A stretch of DNA of 56,078 nt from an uncultured Gammaproteobacteria bacterium (GCA_947259395.1 CAMYMN010000009.1:1-56078), one strand, 5' to 3'; positions 11,701 through 21,281 are shown, counted from the stretch's first letter. Program-made: numbers and translations. The notes: generated by a model from the sequence alone, not told the origin.

Positions 11701-13323
11701 GTCTACGACACATTTATAGCTTGCCTCGACGCTCTCCAACTCGCGAACCCGGCGGTCATCGTCCCACTGATAGTGGGAAGCCATCATCTTCATACAATAA
11801 TCCAAGGTTTCCTGCGGTGGCCGGCCAAGATCGCCAAGACCGGTGCGCCGTAGAATGACGTCATTTAGCGTAAATGCTTTTTCCGACTCCATCGCGTAGT
11901 ATATTTCTGCGGCAAGAACTTCGTCTGATCCGGGAACGATTTCTCGCAACGCGTGACGGCGATCCATGAGCGCAACAACATCATCGATGTGCGAACCGTA
12001 ATGACTCGCCAACCTGTACAAAGTGGATGCGGAAAACTGATCACCATATTGACGCGCCTTGCGATCTGCGAACTTCTCGAAATCATCAATTTCTCCACCG
12101 GAAAGACGGGCGGAAAGCATCTCGCCTGGCGGTTGATGATCAATTTTGTCGCGGATCAGCGAAATGGACTGCTCCGCCACCAGGCGAGCCGTCGTATACT
12201 TGATACTGACCACGCTGAGTAATCCGTCCACCCCTTCTTCCGATTTCGAATCGATGATGCTGGACCTTTCCAACAGTTTTACGGCTCCAGATCTGCGCTC
12301 GCCGGTGGTGGGCAATCGGCCTATGTGTATGTGACGCACATCTGTTTTACCGAAGTCAAAATTACGGAACCGGCCGGAGATGTCGCGTATACATTGCTGC
12401 AATTCATCTCGGGTAATGGCATGCCCCAGATCGCGGCGATCGGGAAAATACCACGTCCCAACGATCGTCGATTGCCCCGAAGGGGTAAAAAACAACAGCC
12501 GATCAACCCCATGACCTTGAGTTTGATTACTGCGGATGCTTAGTCCTACCGCATAGTCACTGATGCGGCCTGGGAGGATCAGATTGACAGCGCGCACGAA
12601 GTTCGGCGCTACCGCATGCTTCAGGATTGAATCGAAAGGCGCCTCAAAAATGTCCGCGCCGGTGGCATTGACCACTACCGAGCAGCGAAATCGATGGAAT
12701 TCCCCGGTCAGGCGATTTTCGGTGAGTGCTGCCGTGACACGGCCAGCCCGGGTCTCCAATTCGTTTACTTTTAGGTAGTTGAACACATCGGCGCCCTGTT
12801 CCATGGCGGTCATGACATAGCCCAAGGTGAGCCGCTCGGTGTCATACACCTGCGCGTCGTACCAGATTGCGCCTCCGGTCATCTCTGGTATCAGGCTGAT
12901 CGGAATCAGTGTTTCTAATTGTTCTCGTGTGATCAACGCGGATTTCTCATCTTGCGTTTTTCCGTCGTTCGGCCTGATCAGTTTTTCATACAGGGATAAG
13001 CCGCAAAACAGAGCAGTACGGCTTTTACCGAGGCCTCGATAGGTCGGCATCACACACGGGAGCGGCCGAATCAAATGCGGCGCCAGGCGCCGCAGACAAT
13101 GCTGCTCTTGGGCAGACTGACGACTTCGTACCCAGTCCAGGTGTTGCAGATACCGAAGTCCGCCGTGAATAATCTTGAGACTGTTTGCAGACGCACCGCT
13201 GCCGAAATCATCCTGCTCGATCAACGCCGTCGAAATCCCTCGACGCGTTAATTCCCAGGCCAACGCTGCACCGTGTATCCCCGCACCTACAACGACAACG
13301 TCATAGTGGTCACGAATCTTCAC
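11695..13323 (-). CDS. FAD-dependent glycerol-3-phosphate dehydrogenase-like oxidoreductase
   Basis: 542 residues. The N-terminal dinucleotide motif VVVVGAGIHGAALAWELTRRG is followed by GSGASANSLKIIHGGLRYLQ, the flavin-contact signature of the GlpD/DAO superfamily. The mid-section IVNATGADIF-type region (VVVNATGAD) and the GlpD-like C-terminal helical part with DVILRRTGLGDLGRP are present. GlpD oxidises glycerol-3-phosphate to dihydroxyacetone phosphate at the membrane. Its place among glycosyltransferases suggests a role linked to a surface glycan or glycerophosphate instead of catabolism, which is inferred. The final Gly codon and TAA stop lie in the end of the adjacent repeat, so the C-terminus may have been altered by insertion. 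Confidence 0.82.
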   Translation of the reverse strand: MKIRDHYDVVVVGAGIHGAALAWELTRRGISTALIEQDDFGSGASANSLKIIHGGLRYLQHLDWVRSRQSAQEQHCLRRLAPHLIRPLPCVMPTYRGLGKSRTALFCGLSLYEKLIRPNDGKTQDEKSALITREQLETLIPISLIPEMTGGAIWYDAQVYDTERLTLGYVMTAMEQGADVFNYLKVNELETRAGRVTAALTENRLTGEFHRFRCSVVVNATGADIFEAPFDSILKHAVAPNFVRAVNLILPGRISDYAVGLSIRSNQTQGHGVDRLLFFTPSGQSTIVGTWYFPDRRDLGHAITRDELQQCIRDISGRFRNFDFGKTDVRHIHIGRLPTTGERRSGAVKLLERSSIIDSKSEEGVDGLLSVVSIKYTTARLVAEQSISLIRDKIDHQPPGEMLSARLSGGEIDDFEKFADRKARQYGDQFSASTLYRLASHYGSHIDDVVALMDRRHALREIVPGSDEVLAAEIYYAMESEKAFTLNDVILRRTGLGDLGRPPQETLDYCMKMMASHYQWDDDRRVRELESVEASYKCVVDG

Positions 13324-13339
13324 TGTACCCGAGGTCTCT

Positions 13340-14515
13340 TCATGCCACGTCCTCGGGGCGTTCGTTCACGGGTGGATATAATTGACGGACGCTTTCGACG
13401 AATCGCTCATAGCTGTGCTCACGTTGTGCGTAGGCTACTGCCCGCTGCCCTAGCTCATGACGCAGTCGCGCATCTTCGAGCAACACAGCCATCGCCTGCG
13501 CAAATGCCTGCGGCTCCGGAGCGGCGAGCATGGCAATTTTATTGTTTAAAACTTGAGTATGTGTCGCTAGATCAGTGGCGACAATTGGCATTCCCGAATG
13601 TAGATAGGAATAGATCTTCATCGGGGTGTTAGTACCATGTATTCGCGGTGATACCAGCAGATCGGCCTGCTTCATATAATGACCTATGTGATCGACAGGT
13701 CGTGGCCCGATCAGATGCACGAGTCCCTGCAACCCCAACTCCATCGCATGCGCGCGGTATCGTTCAATATCCCGCCACACACCACCGATTAATACTAGGT
13801 GAACGTCTGTACTTGACTGGCAAAGCACCTTGAACGATGACAATAACAGGTCGACACCCTGATACCGTTCCAGGTTACCGATATACATAACGATCTTAAC
13901 ATCAGTGATTTGCAACTCCTGACGAAGGTCATCTCCCTGTTCACTATCGTCATCCACTTTTACCAGCGATACATCTTTGATGAGTACAACACCCCCATCA
14001 CGATAGCGGCCGACTCGATCTGCCAGATCATCGCACATCGGCGCCACCATCTGCGCGCGTTTAATGGGTAACGATTCCATCCACGCCATTGGTCTGACGG
14101 CGAAGGACAACATTGGAAAACGATCGAGAAGTTGCGTGGTCATGAGTGAATCCATGTCGTAGACGAATGGTATCTTGAAGATTCGTCGAAACAAAAGCGC
14201 TACAAATGAAGACTCTTCCACAGCGTGGATGAGATCATAATGACGCCGTCGTAGTAATCCAAATGCCGAAAACGTTAAGAACAAATCGCAATACAGCTTC
14301 TTGCAAGAGAAGCCTGGACGTATATTATTCACTTTAATCCACGGTTTTATTCGATGAATGGTGACATTGTTGTAACTGCGTTCCCTGCCTTCATGAAACG
14401 TCACGACGTCAACCTGATGACCATCCCGATCCAAAACTCCCAATAACATATCCACCGCAATTGGCGTGCCCCGTTCCTGATAAAATGGATGTGGCGCAAG
14501 CAGTAGGATATTCAT
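13340..14515 (-). CDS. Family 4 glycosyltransferase (GT-B fold)
   Basis: 391 residues. The N-terminal Rossmann domain opens MNILLLAPHPFYQERGTPIA, with the glycine-containing acceptor loop RGTP typical of GT4. The C-terminal donor domain has MYIGNLERYQGVDLLL, LVLIGG and an E-x7-E-like region around PRIHGTNTPMKIYSYLHSGMPIVATD, which contacts the nucleotide sugar. It should be cytoplasmic or peripheral to the inner membrane. The gene lies 24 bases after the YfhO-like gene and 16 before the GlpD-like gene, so the three look like one operon. Confidence 0.9.
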   Translation of the reverse strand: MNILLLAPHPFYQERGTPIAVDMLLGVLDRDGHQVDVVTFHEGRERSYNNVTIHRIKPWIKVNNIRPGFSCKKLYCDLFLTFSAFGLLRRRHYDLIHAVEESSFVALLFRRIFKIPFVYDMDSLMTTQLLDRFPMLSFAVRPMAWMESLPIKRAQMVAPMCDDLADRVGRYRDGGVVLIKDVSLVKVDDDSEQGDDLRQELQITDVKIVMYIGNLERYQGVDLLLSSFKVLCQSSTDVHLVLIGGVWRDIERYRAHAMELGLQGLVHLIGPRPVDHIGHYMKQADLLVSPRIHGTNTPMKIYSYLHSGMPIVATDLATHTQVLNNKIAMLAAPEPQAFAQAMAVLLEDARLRHELGQRAVAYAQREHSYERFVESVRQLYPPVNERPEDVA

Positions 14516-14539
14516 AGAGATCTTATGCGCCAGATATGA

Positions 14540-17419
14540 TTAATTGGATTCGCGGGGGGACGCTACGGCGCGATCGTACCACGGGGTTATGCATGGCTGG
14601 CCATCTTTATCCAGCCAAAGTGAAAACTCTTTTTCGTCATCATCATTTTCTGACGTCACGATCAATGTTAGAGGCCCGTTACCGCTAATGGTTGGGAATT
14701 GAATTTGAAACCAGCTATTGTCCCTGATCCTTCTTCCTATCACCTCTTGTTTTACTAGCAACTCATCGTTGGCATCACGCAACGCAACGGTGACAGCGTA
14801 GGGCAACGATGATTGATGATAGGTTGCCGCAAGAAGTTGTAATCTGGACAGTCCGTGAGGCGATATATCGATTACCGCCGTGAACGGCTGATCACGGCCG
14901 ATTCTCGTTGAGGGTTTGACTTTCTGTTCACAGACAGCAACTCGTTGCTCAACCCGCAATGACTCACGCAAAACCGGCCGTTCCGGGATTCTGTCGTTAC
15001 GCAAAACCGGCAACGACAGCACCGACTTACCGATAGCTAACACCGATACCACAATCAGTACCACCTTTGCGATTCCGTGACGAAATCCAAACGCTATTAC
15101 TAGAATCACAATAGCGCCGGTAAGTATTATGATCCCATCGACGGTGTCCCAAACGTTGTTATAACGCACAAACACCTGGGATTCGCCTGGATTCACCACA
15201 AATCCCATCAATGCATGATTGATCTCGATAATCGTCGCGGGCTGGTCATTGATGAACACATGCCAATTATTATGAAATCCATACGGCAACACCACCAATG
15301 CGTTGCCGCTGGCGCGGACATTGAAACGCAAATTATTCGTGTACGCCTGTAATCCGCGGATGTCACAATCAAAAGCCGTAACATCCACGTGTTCTGCAAC
15401 CACCGCTGGCCGATCATACTTCTTGATAGCCTGCTTGATACCTTGTGCATTAATCGTCGCCGCGGGAATCACATCCGATGCGCAGTACACCCTTGGTAAC
15501 CAATTATTGATCCGGTAAATAAAATGATCGTTGGTTTCCAGAACCTTTTCCAACTGCTGGTGCTCCAACTCTTTATTACTCAACACATATTTGACGTTGA
15601 GTAAGCGAAACGCTTCGATACTCGGCTCGAGAAACAACATCATTCCGTTCACGGTAATGTGCGTTCTGTTAAACGTGGATTTGATGAATTCCACATACTT
15701 GTTTGGAATAACAGTGGAATAACCCTCTATTGTTGGCAGACGAAAAGCACTCAAAACATTGGATTGAAACATTGGGGTTTCCGACACCACCGCGACACGA
15801 AAGGTATCATTGTCGTTGAGTAAGAATCTAACGCCATTGCTGGCCGCAAACTGATGATCGTTATCCAGGCGTGTATTAAAGCCATATGAAGCAGAAAAAA
15901 GGTCCGCGGAGGCAAGTATTATCACTGCGGGCGCGAATAGCTTTTTCACGACAGCATATCTTTGCGCAGCAAGTATAATCACAACGAACGCCGCAATAAC
16001 GAGCCCGGGATAAATAAAAGGTTGCCATCGGAAGTCTTCCGAAACGCTCGCACTCACAACAGGAAACAAAAGGAACACGGCGAACGCGAACATCAGCCCA
16101 CGTATCCCGGTCGCATCTAATTTATCTACAAGGCTGCGGAAACCATAAGCCGCGAGAATGCTGCCGAAAAATATGATCAACGTGATAAAGCGACCAAAAT
16201 TCCCTTTATCGGCAAATGGAATCAGACTAATTGCACCGATCGACAACGGATCGCGATAAAACAAAGAGAAACAAAGGGCGGTCAATACGAACAGCGTTAA
16301 TCGAAATCGCCAATCCCGGGCGCTTCGAATCGTGATCGCTGCGTATAGAATAAGATACACTGCAAGCACGCCCGTGTAACCCGAATCTTCTACTAAATTA
16401 CCATGGGGCCGGTGGTAACGGCCCGTCCATATGCCGCCGAAGTAATCTGGGGTATAGAAACGTTTGACTTCCTCAATAGGCGGAACCAGGCTCTTCAAGA
16501 AGTCGTACAATGTTCCCGGATCGAATACCACAGACCCGATCGGGTTGCGCCAATTCTGGGTGCCTCGCAGCCCTTCGGAGATCATCTGCGCTTCGATAAC
16601 AACGCCTACCACGTAAAACAAAACTGCACAGACATAAAGAACGTGTATCAGCACCCACGCCTTGAATCTTTGTTTCCCAGACCTATCTTGATCGATAAAA
16701 AATACCCAGAGTGTGTTGAACAGGCCGATGAATATGTAGGTATAAAGAACGATCTGTGTATAACCACTCGTATAAAAGAGCACATTCACAACAATTAGGC
16801 CGACTACACACTCCCTGCGAAAACCGGTGCGCAAAGTCAGCAGATTCATGAGGAATAAGAGAGGAATCCAAAGTTGCGTGGCTAGGTGTTGTGGGAATTG
16901 GAGCCAAACGATTTGATGAAGGTTATAGGTCCACAAAACCCCGCCCAGAATACTGCCTGCAATACCCAGCCCCAATTCCATGAGTAGCAGGTACATAAAA
17001 AATCCAGCAAGAATCAAACGAAACCAAGTTGACCAATCGATGGCATCCGCGATGTCAAAAAATAATTGCGGCAGACTGGTGATAAATGCGCCGACGTCTT
17101 GCGCCCCCCAGGGCATACCGCTGAAGATGTACGGATTAAAATTTGGATTCTGCCCCTGGTTGACAGAATCCCAGTCAAACCGGCGTTGCGGGTAGTGGGC
17201 GGTAGGAGAATCTAATAATATCGGCTGATGGACCCTGTCGATGACGAACTCGCCGCGCCAACCCGGTTGTTCTAGAATGATGTCGAACGATCCGAGACTC
17301 TTATCTAGAAACAGCACGTCCGCCAAGAATAACGTCGCGAGAACACCAAACGCGCAAAGCGCTACAAAGTGCGCCCGCAAGAACGCAACGACATCCCCTC
17401 CCAGGTCACGACTTGGCAT
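14540..17419 (-). CDS. Large polytopic membrane protein, YfhO family
   Basis: 959 residues. A first membrane helix (HFVALCAFGVLATLFLADVLF) is followed by an extracytoplasmic loop with FSGMPWGAQD. About ten more helices run to residue 500 (for example ILAGFFMYLLLMELGLGIA and GLVIAAFVVIILAAQ), then a soluble region, further helices near 750-800 and a soluble beta-rich tail. This layout matches YfhO-like GT-C-type proteins; Gram-positive YfhO proteins add sugars to teichoic acids on the outer face of the membrane. Here it likely transfers a sugar from a polyprenyl carrier, by inference. The gene is visibly richer in A and T than the neighbouring core genes. It is first in the operon. Confidence 0.8.
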   Translation of the reverse strand: MPSRDLGGDVVAFLRAHFVALCAFGVLATLFLADVLFLDKSLGSFDIILEQPGWRGEFVIDRVHQPILLDSPTAHYPQRRFDWDSVNQGQNPNFNPYIFSGMPWGAQDVGAFITSLPQLFFDIADAIDWSTWFRLILAGFFMYLLLMELGLGIAGSILGGVLWTYNLHQIVWLQFPQHLATQLWIPLLFLMNLLTLRTGFRRECVVGLIVVNVLFYTSGYTQIVLYTYIFIGLFNTLWVFFIDQDRSGKQRFKAWVLIHVLYVCAVLFYVVGVVIEAQMISEGLRGTQNWRNPIGSVVFDPGTLYDFLKSLVPPIEEVKRFYTPDYFGGIWTGRYHRPHGNLVEDSGYTGVLAVYLILYAAITIRSARDWRFRLTLFVLTALCFSLFYRDPLSIGAISLIPFADKGNFGRFITLIIFFGSILAAYGFRSLVDKLDATGIRGLMFAFAVFLLFPVVSASVSEDFRWQPFIYPGLVIAAFVVIILAAQRYAVVKKLFAPAVIILASADLFSASYGFNTRLDNDHQFAASNGVRFLLNDNDTFRVAVVSETPMFQSNVLSAFRLPTIEGYSTVIPNKYVEFIKSTFNRTHITVNGMMLFLEPSIEAFRLLNVKYVLSNKELEHQQLEKVLETNDHFIYRINNWLPRVYCASDVIPAATINAQGIKQAIKKYDRPAVVAEHVDVTAFDCDIRGLQAYTNNLRFNVRASGNALVVLPYGFHNNWHVFINDQPATIIEINHALMGFVVNPGESQVFVRYNNVWDTVDGIIILTGAIVILVIAFGFRHGIAKVVLIVVSVLAIGKSVLSLPVLRNDRIPERPVLRESLRVEQRVAVCEQKVKPSTRIGRDQPFTAVIDISPHGLSRLQLLAATYHQSSLPYAVTVALRDANDELLVKQEVIGRRIRDNSWFQIQFPTISGNGPLTLIVTSENDDDEKEFSLWLDKDGQPCITPWYDRAVASPRESN

Positions 17420-17600
17420 ATGAATTATTGTCCCAAAAACCGCGCGTAAACATCATACGAACTAGTTTTGACTGCCGAAATATTTTTGTTCTCGAGGAAT
17501 GCGCCCGGCCCCGTATAATGCACCACGGCGGCAAACAGAAGGGCTAAAAATATGTTTGGAAAAAGTGATTTGATCAATGGCCGACATAATGCCTCGCGCC

Positions 17601-17650
17601 TAGCCCGGCGCCGATCCCTTCGTCATCATCCGGGGTCCTTGGCGCAATAG
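17601..17650. repeat. Fragment related to the second repeat family
   Basis: The stretch CATCATCC-GG-TCCT-GG-GCA (17623-17645) matches 21308-21330 at about 18 of 23 positions. The preceding TAGCCCG resembles the start of the 18212 element. Within 17420-17658 there is also a TATAAT-like -10 (17514-17519) and a 32-codon frame (17552-17650) with an AAGGG ribosome site. Its end lies in the repeat, so I do not call it a gene. Confidence 0.4.
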
Positions 17651-17658
17651 ACGGGCAG

Positions 17659-18210
17659 ATGGCTTCTCCAGTAGCCCACAGTCTTGCGGGTGCCGTCATA
17701 TACGCTGCGTTCTCGTATAGGCGCACATTTAACGCTAAACAATTTTGGCTGGTTATTCTGGCCGCCAACGTGGCGGATTTCGATCTGTTGGCCGGGCTTC
17801 TCACAGGCAACACCGAAGCATTTCATCGCACCATATCACACTCTTTCCTTGGCACCGGTATCGTCGCGCTCGTCTTTGCTGCCTGCTTATGGGCCAAGGA
17901 CCAGACCAATATCCCTCGCCTGTATCTGATGATCATCTTAGCGCTGACATCACAACTGCTTATCGACTGGATAAGCTATGACGACAGCGTACCGCGCGGC
18001 ATTCCGTTGCTTTGGCCCTGGTCGCCCGAGCACTACATGTCGAACGCGCCGCTGTTTTTACACGTGCGGCGCGACCACTTGCTGACCATGCCGGTAATTC
18101 TACATAATCTGAAGGCCGTGAGCCGCGAGATGCTCATCCTTGGTCCGGTCGCGCTCCTGGCGTGTTGGGTGGCAGGAATCAGACGTCCACGAAAGCAGGA
18201 GGGTGTCTAG
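17659..18210 (+). CDS. YdjM-like membrane-bound metal-dependent hydrolase
   Basis: 183 residues. The family signature is present: PVAHSLAGAVI at the N-terminus, ANVADFDLLAGL, then HRTISHSFLGT and the membrane-helix Asp in LLIDWISYDD. The conserved His and Asp residues form the presumed metal site. Four to five membrane helices are apparent. The E. coli homologue YdjM is an SOS-regulated inner-membrane protein, and other members are called metal-dependent hydrolases or phospholipase-like; the substrate is not known. It is transcribed away from the glycan operon. The stop TAG abuts the repeat that begins at 18211. Confidence 0.82.
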   Translation: MASPVAHSLAGAVIYAAFSYRRTFNAKQFWLVILAANVADFDLLAGLLTGNTEAFHRTISHSFLGTGIVALVFAACLWAKDQTNIPRLYLMIILALTSQLLIDWISYDDSVPRGIPLLWPWSPEHYMSNAPLFLHVRRDHLLTMPVILHNLKAVSREMLILGPVALLACWVAGIRRPRKQEGV

Positions 18211-18415
18211 CTAGCCCGCGCGTCTCACCAAGCGCCCCGCCGCTATTCTCTTTCGACACCGTGAAGAACCAATATGGTCATTTCCAGGACGATGCGCTCA
18301 GGGCCTCCGGGATTCACGCATGAATAGGGGCTGGACTATTCCGGCACTGGCAGGTGCTATCACAGCGGCACGAGTCCTGCGCCAGCATGGGATCCTGGTG
18401 ACACATGCGGGCTAG
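18211..18415. mobile_element. MITE-like element, second family, filling the gene gap
   Basis: The left end (18212-18230, TAGCCCGCGCGTCTCACCA) and right end (18396-18414, inverted) match at 16 of 19 positions. CTAG borders both sides (18211-18214 and 18412-18415) and may be part of the inverted repeat or a target duplication. The element spans the whole gap from the YdjM-like stop (18210) nearly to the next gene's stop (18424). It contains no convincing gene. A partial copy lies near 21282. Confidence 0.7.
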
Positions 18416-18423
18416 ACAAGCAA

Positions 18424-19611
18424 CTAGATATTGAGGCGTGTGGTTAAATCGGCCTCTGCTGCCACTTTGGCGACCAGCAACTCTTCGCCGATATGTTCCC
18501 AAGGCGAACTTTCCATAGACACTTCCTCCGAGACCCTCCGCGAAAACCTGTCAAACGAATAATCGCTGTACTCATGGATTAGATTTGCAGTGGCCTCGAG
18601 GAAAGGAATCAATCCTTCGTATTTTCTCAGTTTTTCTCTTTTTGAACGCAGATCCTCATCTTCGGTTTTGGACTCGAAATATTCTTCCGTGTTAGTAGTG
18701 ATCGTTTCCACTGCCTTGTTGAAGTTGTCAAAATCTAGCACGAACATTCCGTACGCACGCTGATACAACTTAAAATAATCGACGATAAAAAGTTTGATCT
18801 GCTCTAGACGTGGATGATATTTGAGCGCGCGTGTAAAGCGCATGAATATATCGTCTACCTGCTCCTTAGCCGCGGCGCTGTGCTCACGTTTCTCACGCTT
18901 TTCCCGCATGTCCGGGTTCATCGCCATTTGGCACATGGATTTAATTTCCACCAGCAGGACGTCGACCTGTTTCGCTTCCAACCTAGAATCCCGTTGTGAA
19001 GCGGCAAGTTGCTCCTTCGCGCTGGCGAAATCGAAATTCCCCAATACTTCCTGCTTTATGGATTCCTCGACTTCACCGCCTGTGCGCATCGCGAGCTTTC
19101 CAGACAAACGATCTTTCAATCTCCGGCTCGCATCTTGTGCAATGCGGAACTCATGAGTTCGTTTCGCCTCGTCTTCTCGTAATTCCAGATAATGCAGCAT
19201 AACCTGATTAAAGCGCAGGAGCTTCTGCTGAAACAAATGTGTAAATGAAAGAAACGGCGCAAAAAAGTCCGAGTTCTCTTGTGGCGTCAACTGTAGTTTC
19301 GCTACATACTGTTTGAGATAATTAATCTTCTTACTGATTATCTCAACGCTGGTCGAAATACTAGTGCTGATTTTCGAGATCGCACTAAATGCTTCATGCA
19401 ATTCCTTATTGACTTTTAATATCTCCACCAACTTCCGAAGCATTGTCTCTTCACCGCTGGTGCGGATAAACAACGCCTGAAGACTGCGACGTGCGTCGTT
19501 CAACTGAGCCTGGGTCATGAGCGCATTTTGCTCTATAAAAGACAACGCCGTCATAACGACCAGCATTTCCTTTTGTTTGGAAAGCAAATTGTGTTCGGAT
19601 CTGTTATTCAC
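18424..19611 (-). CDS. Conserved-looking helical protein of unknown function
   Basis: 395 residues, not recognised. There is no signal peptide or membrane helix. The sequence is almost entirely helical and charged, with coiled-coil-like stretches (about 20-110 and 140-260). It includes a Lys/Arg/Glu-rich patch, REKREKREHSAAAKEQ, and an aromatic region LFIVDYFKLYQRAYGMFVLDF. Ser/Thr-rich SKISTSISTSVEIISKK lies near residue 85. It is probably cytoplasmic and may be structural or a scaffold. It is separated from der by 167 bases in which I see no gene, and its codon usage is AT-richer than that of der. Confidence 0.65.
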   Translation of the reverse strand: MNNRSEHNLLSKQKEMLVVMTALSFIEQNALMTQAQLNDARRSLQALFIRTSGEETMLRKLVEILKVNKELHEAFSAISKISTSISTSVEIISKKINYLKQYVAKLQLTPQENSDFFAPFLSFTHLFQQKLLRFNQVMLHYLELREDEAKRTHEFRIAQDASRRLKDRLSGKLAMRTGGEVEESIKQEVLGNFDFASAKEQLAASQRDSRLEAKQVDVLLVEIKSMCQMAMNPDMREKREKREHSAAAKEQVDDIFMRFTRALKYHPRLEQIKLFIVDYFKLYQRAYGMFVLDFDNFNKAVETITTNTEEYFESKTEDEDLRSKREKLRKYEGLIPFLEATANLIHEYSDYSFDRFSRRVSEEVSMESSPWEHIGEELLVAKVAAEADLTTRLNI

Positions 19612-19778
19612 TACTACTCACATTTAGCAGCCGCTGCACAGCTATTAACCAGGTTAGACCATATCCCCACACACGAATACGCCTAAAAATTATAGCACCC
19701 AGGCCGGTCCTGCGTTCACTCCAGGGAGTACTTGCTTGTTCGTGGCGCGGCGGCATGTTGGGGCTATAACCTTGTTAT

Positions 19779-21116
19779 TTAATGGGTTTTCCCTTTTTGG
19801 TACGGGTTTTGGGCGCCTTTCAACGCGATTTTCACCGGGGTTCCGACCAACCTAAAGTGCCGGCGGATCCGTTTCGACAGATAGCGCAGGTAAGAATCAG
19901 GAATTTTGCCCGTCAAGTTACCGTGGATTACGACCAAGGGCGGGTTCTTTCCCCCTTGATGGGCATATTTTAATTTAATCTTGCGATTTCCCACAATCGG
20001 TGGTGGCACCGAGCTCGTTGCCTCGTGCAGTACAAGATTGAGTTGCGGGGTAGGCAACTTCACCATTGCCGAATCATACGCGGCACGGATCGCCGGCATC
20101 AGCGCACCGATTCCCCCTCCGTATTTGGCTGAAACGAACAGTGGTTCAATGGCGTCCAAAAATGGCAGTTTTCGCTCAACATCCAGACGCACTCGACGAC
20201 GTTGCTCGGTATCCAAATGATCCCACTTGTTGACGACCAATACCATCGACCGGCCGCTTGACCAGACCAGACCCGTTAACCTGGCATCCTGTTCGACCAC
20301 GCCTTGTTGAGCATCCAGCACCAGCACCACAACATGTACTCGATCCAATGTTCGCAACGCCCTGACTGCGGAGAACTGTTCTAAACGCTCAACAACCCTT
20401 GACCGGCGACGAAGCCCCGCCGTGTCCACAAGCATGTAATCCTGACCTTCGAACTGGAACGGTACCCTCACGCTATCCCGCGTCGTGCCTGGTTCGTCGA
20501 ACACCAACATCCTCGTCTCACCAAGCAACACATTGGCCAACGTCGATTTACCCACATTAGGCCGACCCATGATGGCGAAATGCGGAATTTTCGGAAGTAC
20601 ATCGTCTAATCCGGTACCCGGAATCTGATCAAAAATCGTGTCGACCAATCTTTTGACACCGGTTCCGGTGCGCGCCGAAATGGCATATGGTTTCCCCAAA
20701 CCCAAGTCAAAGAACTCCGATATTGCTAAGTCGCTGTCAATTCCCTCGGTTTTATTTACCGCCATATACAGCGGCGTTTGTTGAACACGGAGATGGGCGG
20801 CGATTTCCTGATCCGTTGCGTTGGGACCCTCGCGTCCGTCAACCACAAAAATAATTGCATCGGCCTCGGCCAAGGCCAGATCGATCTGCTCTTGTAATAA
20901 ACGTTGCAGTGCGTCGTCATTGGCAGTGATACCGCCGGTATCGATGACCCAGTAATTCCGATCTCCAGCTCTGCCGACACCGATGAGTCGGTCTCGCGTC
21001 ACACCCGGCTGGTCATCGACCAACGCATCACGGCTACGCGTTAATCGATTGTATAGCGTTGACTTTCCAACATTGGGTCGTCCGACAATCGCGATTACCG
21101 GTCTCATGGAACCCAA
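19779..21116 (-). CDS. der: Ribosome biogenesis GTPase Der
   Basis: 445 residues with two tandem GTPase domains, each with its own P-loop GRPNVGKST (residues about 11 and 183). DTGG and DTAG G3 motifs and NKTE and NKWD G4 motifs are present. The C-terminal KH-like domain ends KIALKGAQNPYQKGK, as usual. Der acts in maturation of the 50S subunit. It is separated from bamB by 243 bases with a repeat fragment; in E. coli, bamB and der are adjacent and xseA-guaBA follow closely. Confidence 0.97.
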   Translation of the reverse strand: MGSMRPVIAIVGRPNVGKSTLYNRLTRSRDALVDDQPGVTRDRLIGVGRAGDRNYWVIDTGGITANDDALQRLLQEQIDLALAEADAIIFVVDGREGPNATDQEIAAHLRVQQTPLYMAVNKTEGIDSDLAISEFFDLGLGKPYAISARTGTGVKRLVDTIFDQIPGTGLDDVLPKIPHFAIMGRPNVGKSTLANVLLGETRMLVFDEPGTTRDSVRVPFQFEGQDYMLVDTAGLRRRSRVVERLEQFSAVRALRTLDRVHVVVLVLDAQQGVVEQDARLTGLVWSSGRSMVLVVNKWDHLDTEQRRRVRLDVERKLPFLDAIEPLFVSAKYGGGIGALMPAIRAAYDSAMVKLPTPQLNLVLHEATSSVPPPIVGNRKIKLKYAHQGGKNPPLVVIHGNLTGKIPDSYLRYLSKRIRRHFRLVGTPVKIALKGAQNPYQKGKTH

Positions 21117-21281
21117 CCGGAGCGTGGCCCGGGTACTGCACCAAGCCGTACCGCCTCAATTCTCGCCAAGCAATCTGGGGAATCGACTGTGGTCATATCG
21201 TTGAACAAACGTCGCGGTTTTCTCAGATACAGACCATGAACACAGATGGGACTATCCCGGCCCCGGCTCGGTCCCGAACGG

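Noticed and set aside
17552-17650. 32-codon frame with a plausible AAGGG ribosome site upstream of the YdjM-like gene
   Set aside because: Its second half lies in a repeat fragment and is Arg/His-rich; nothing supports translation.
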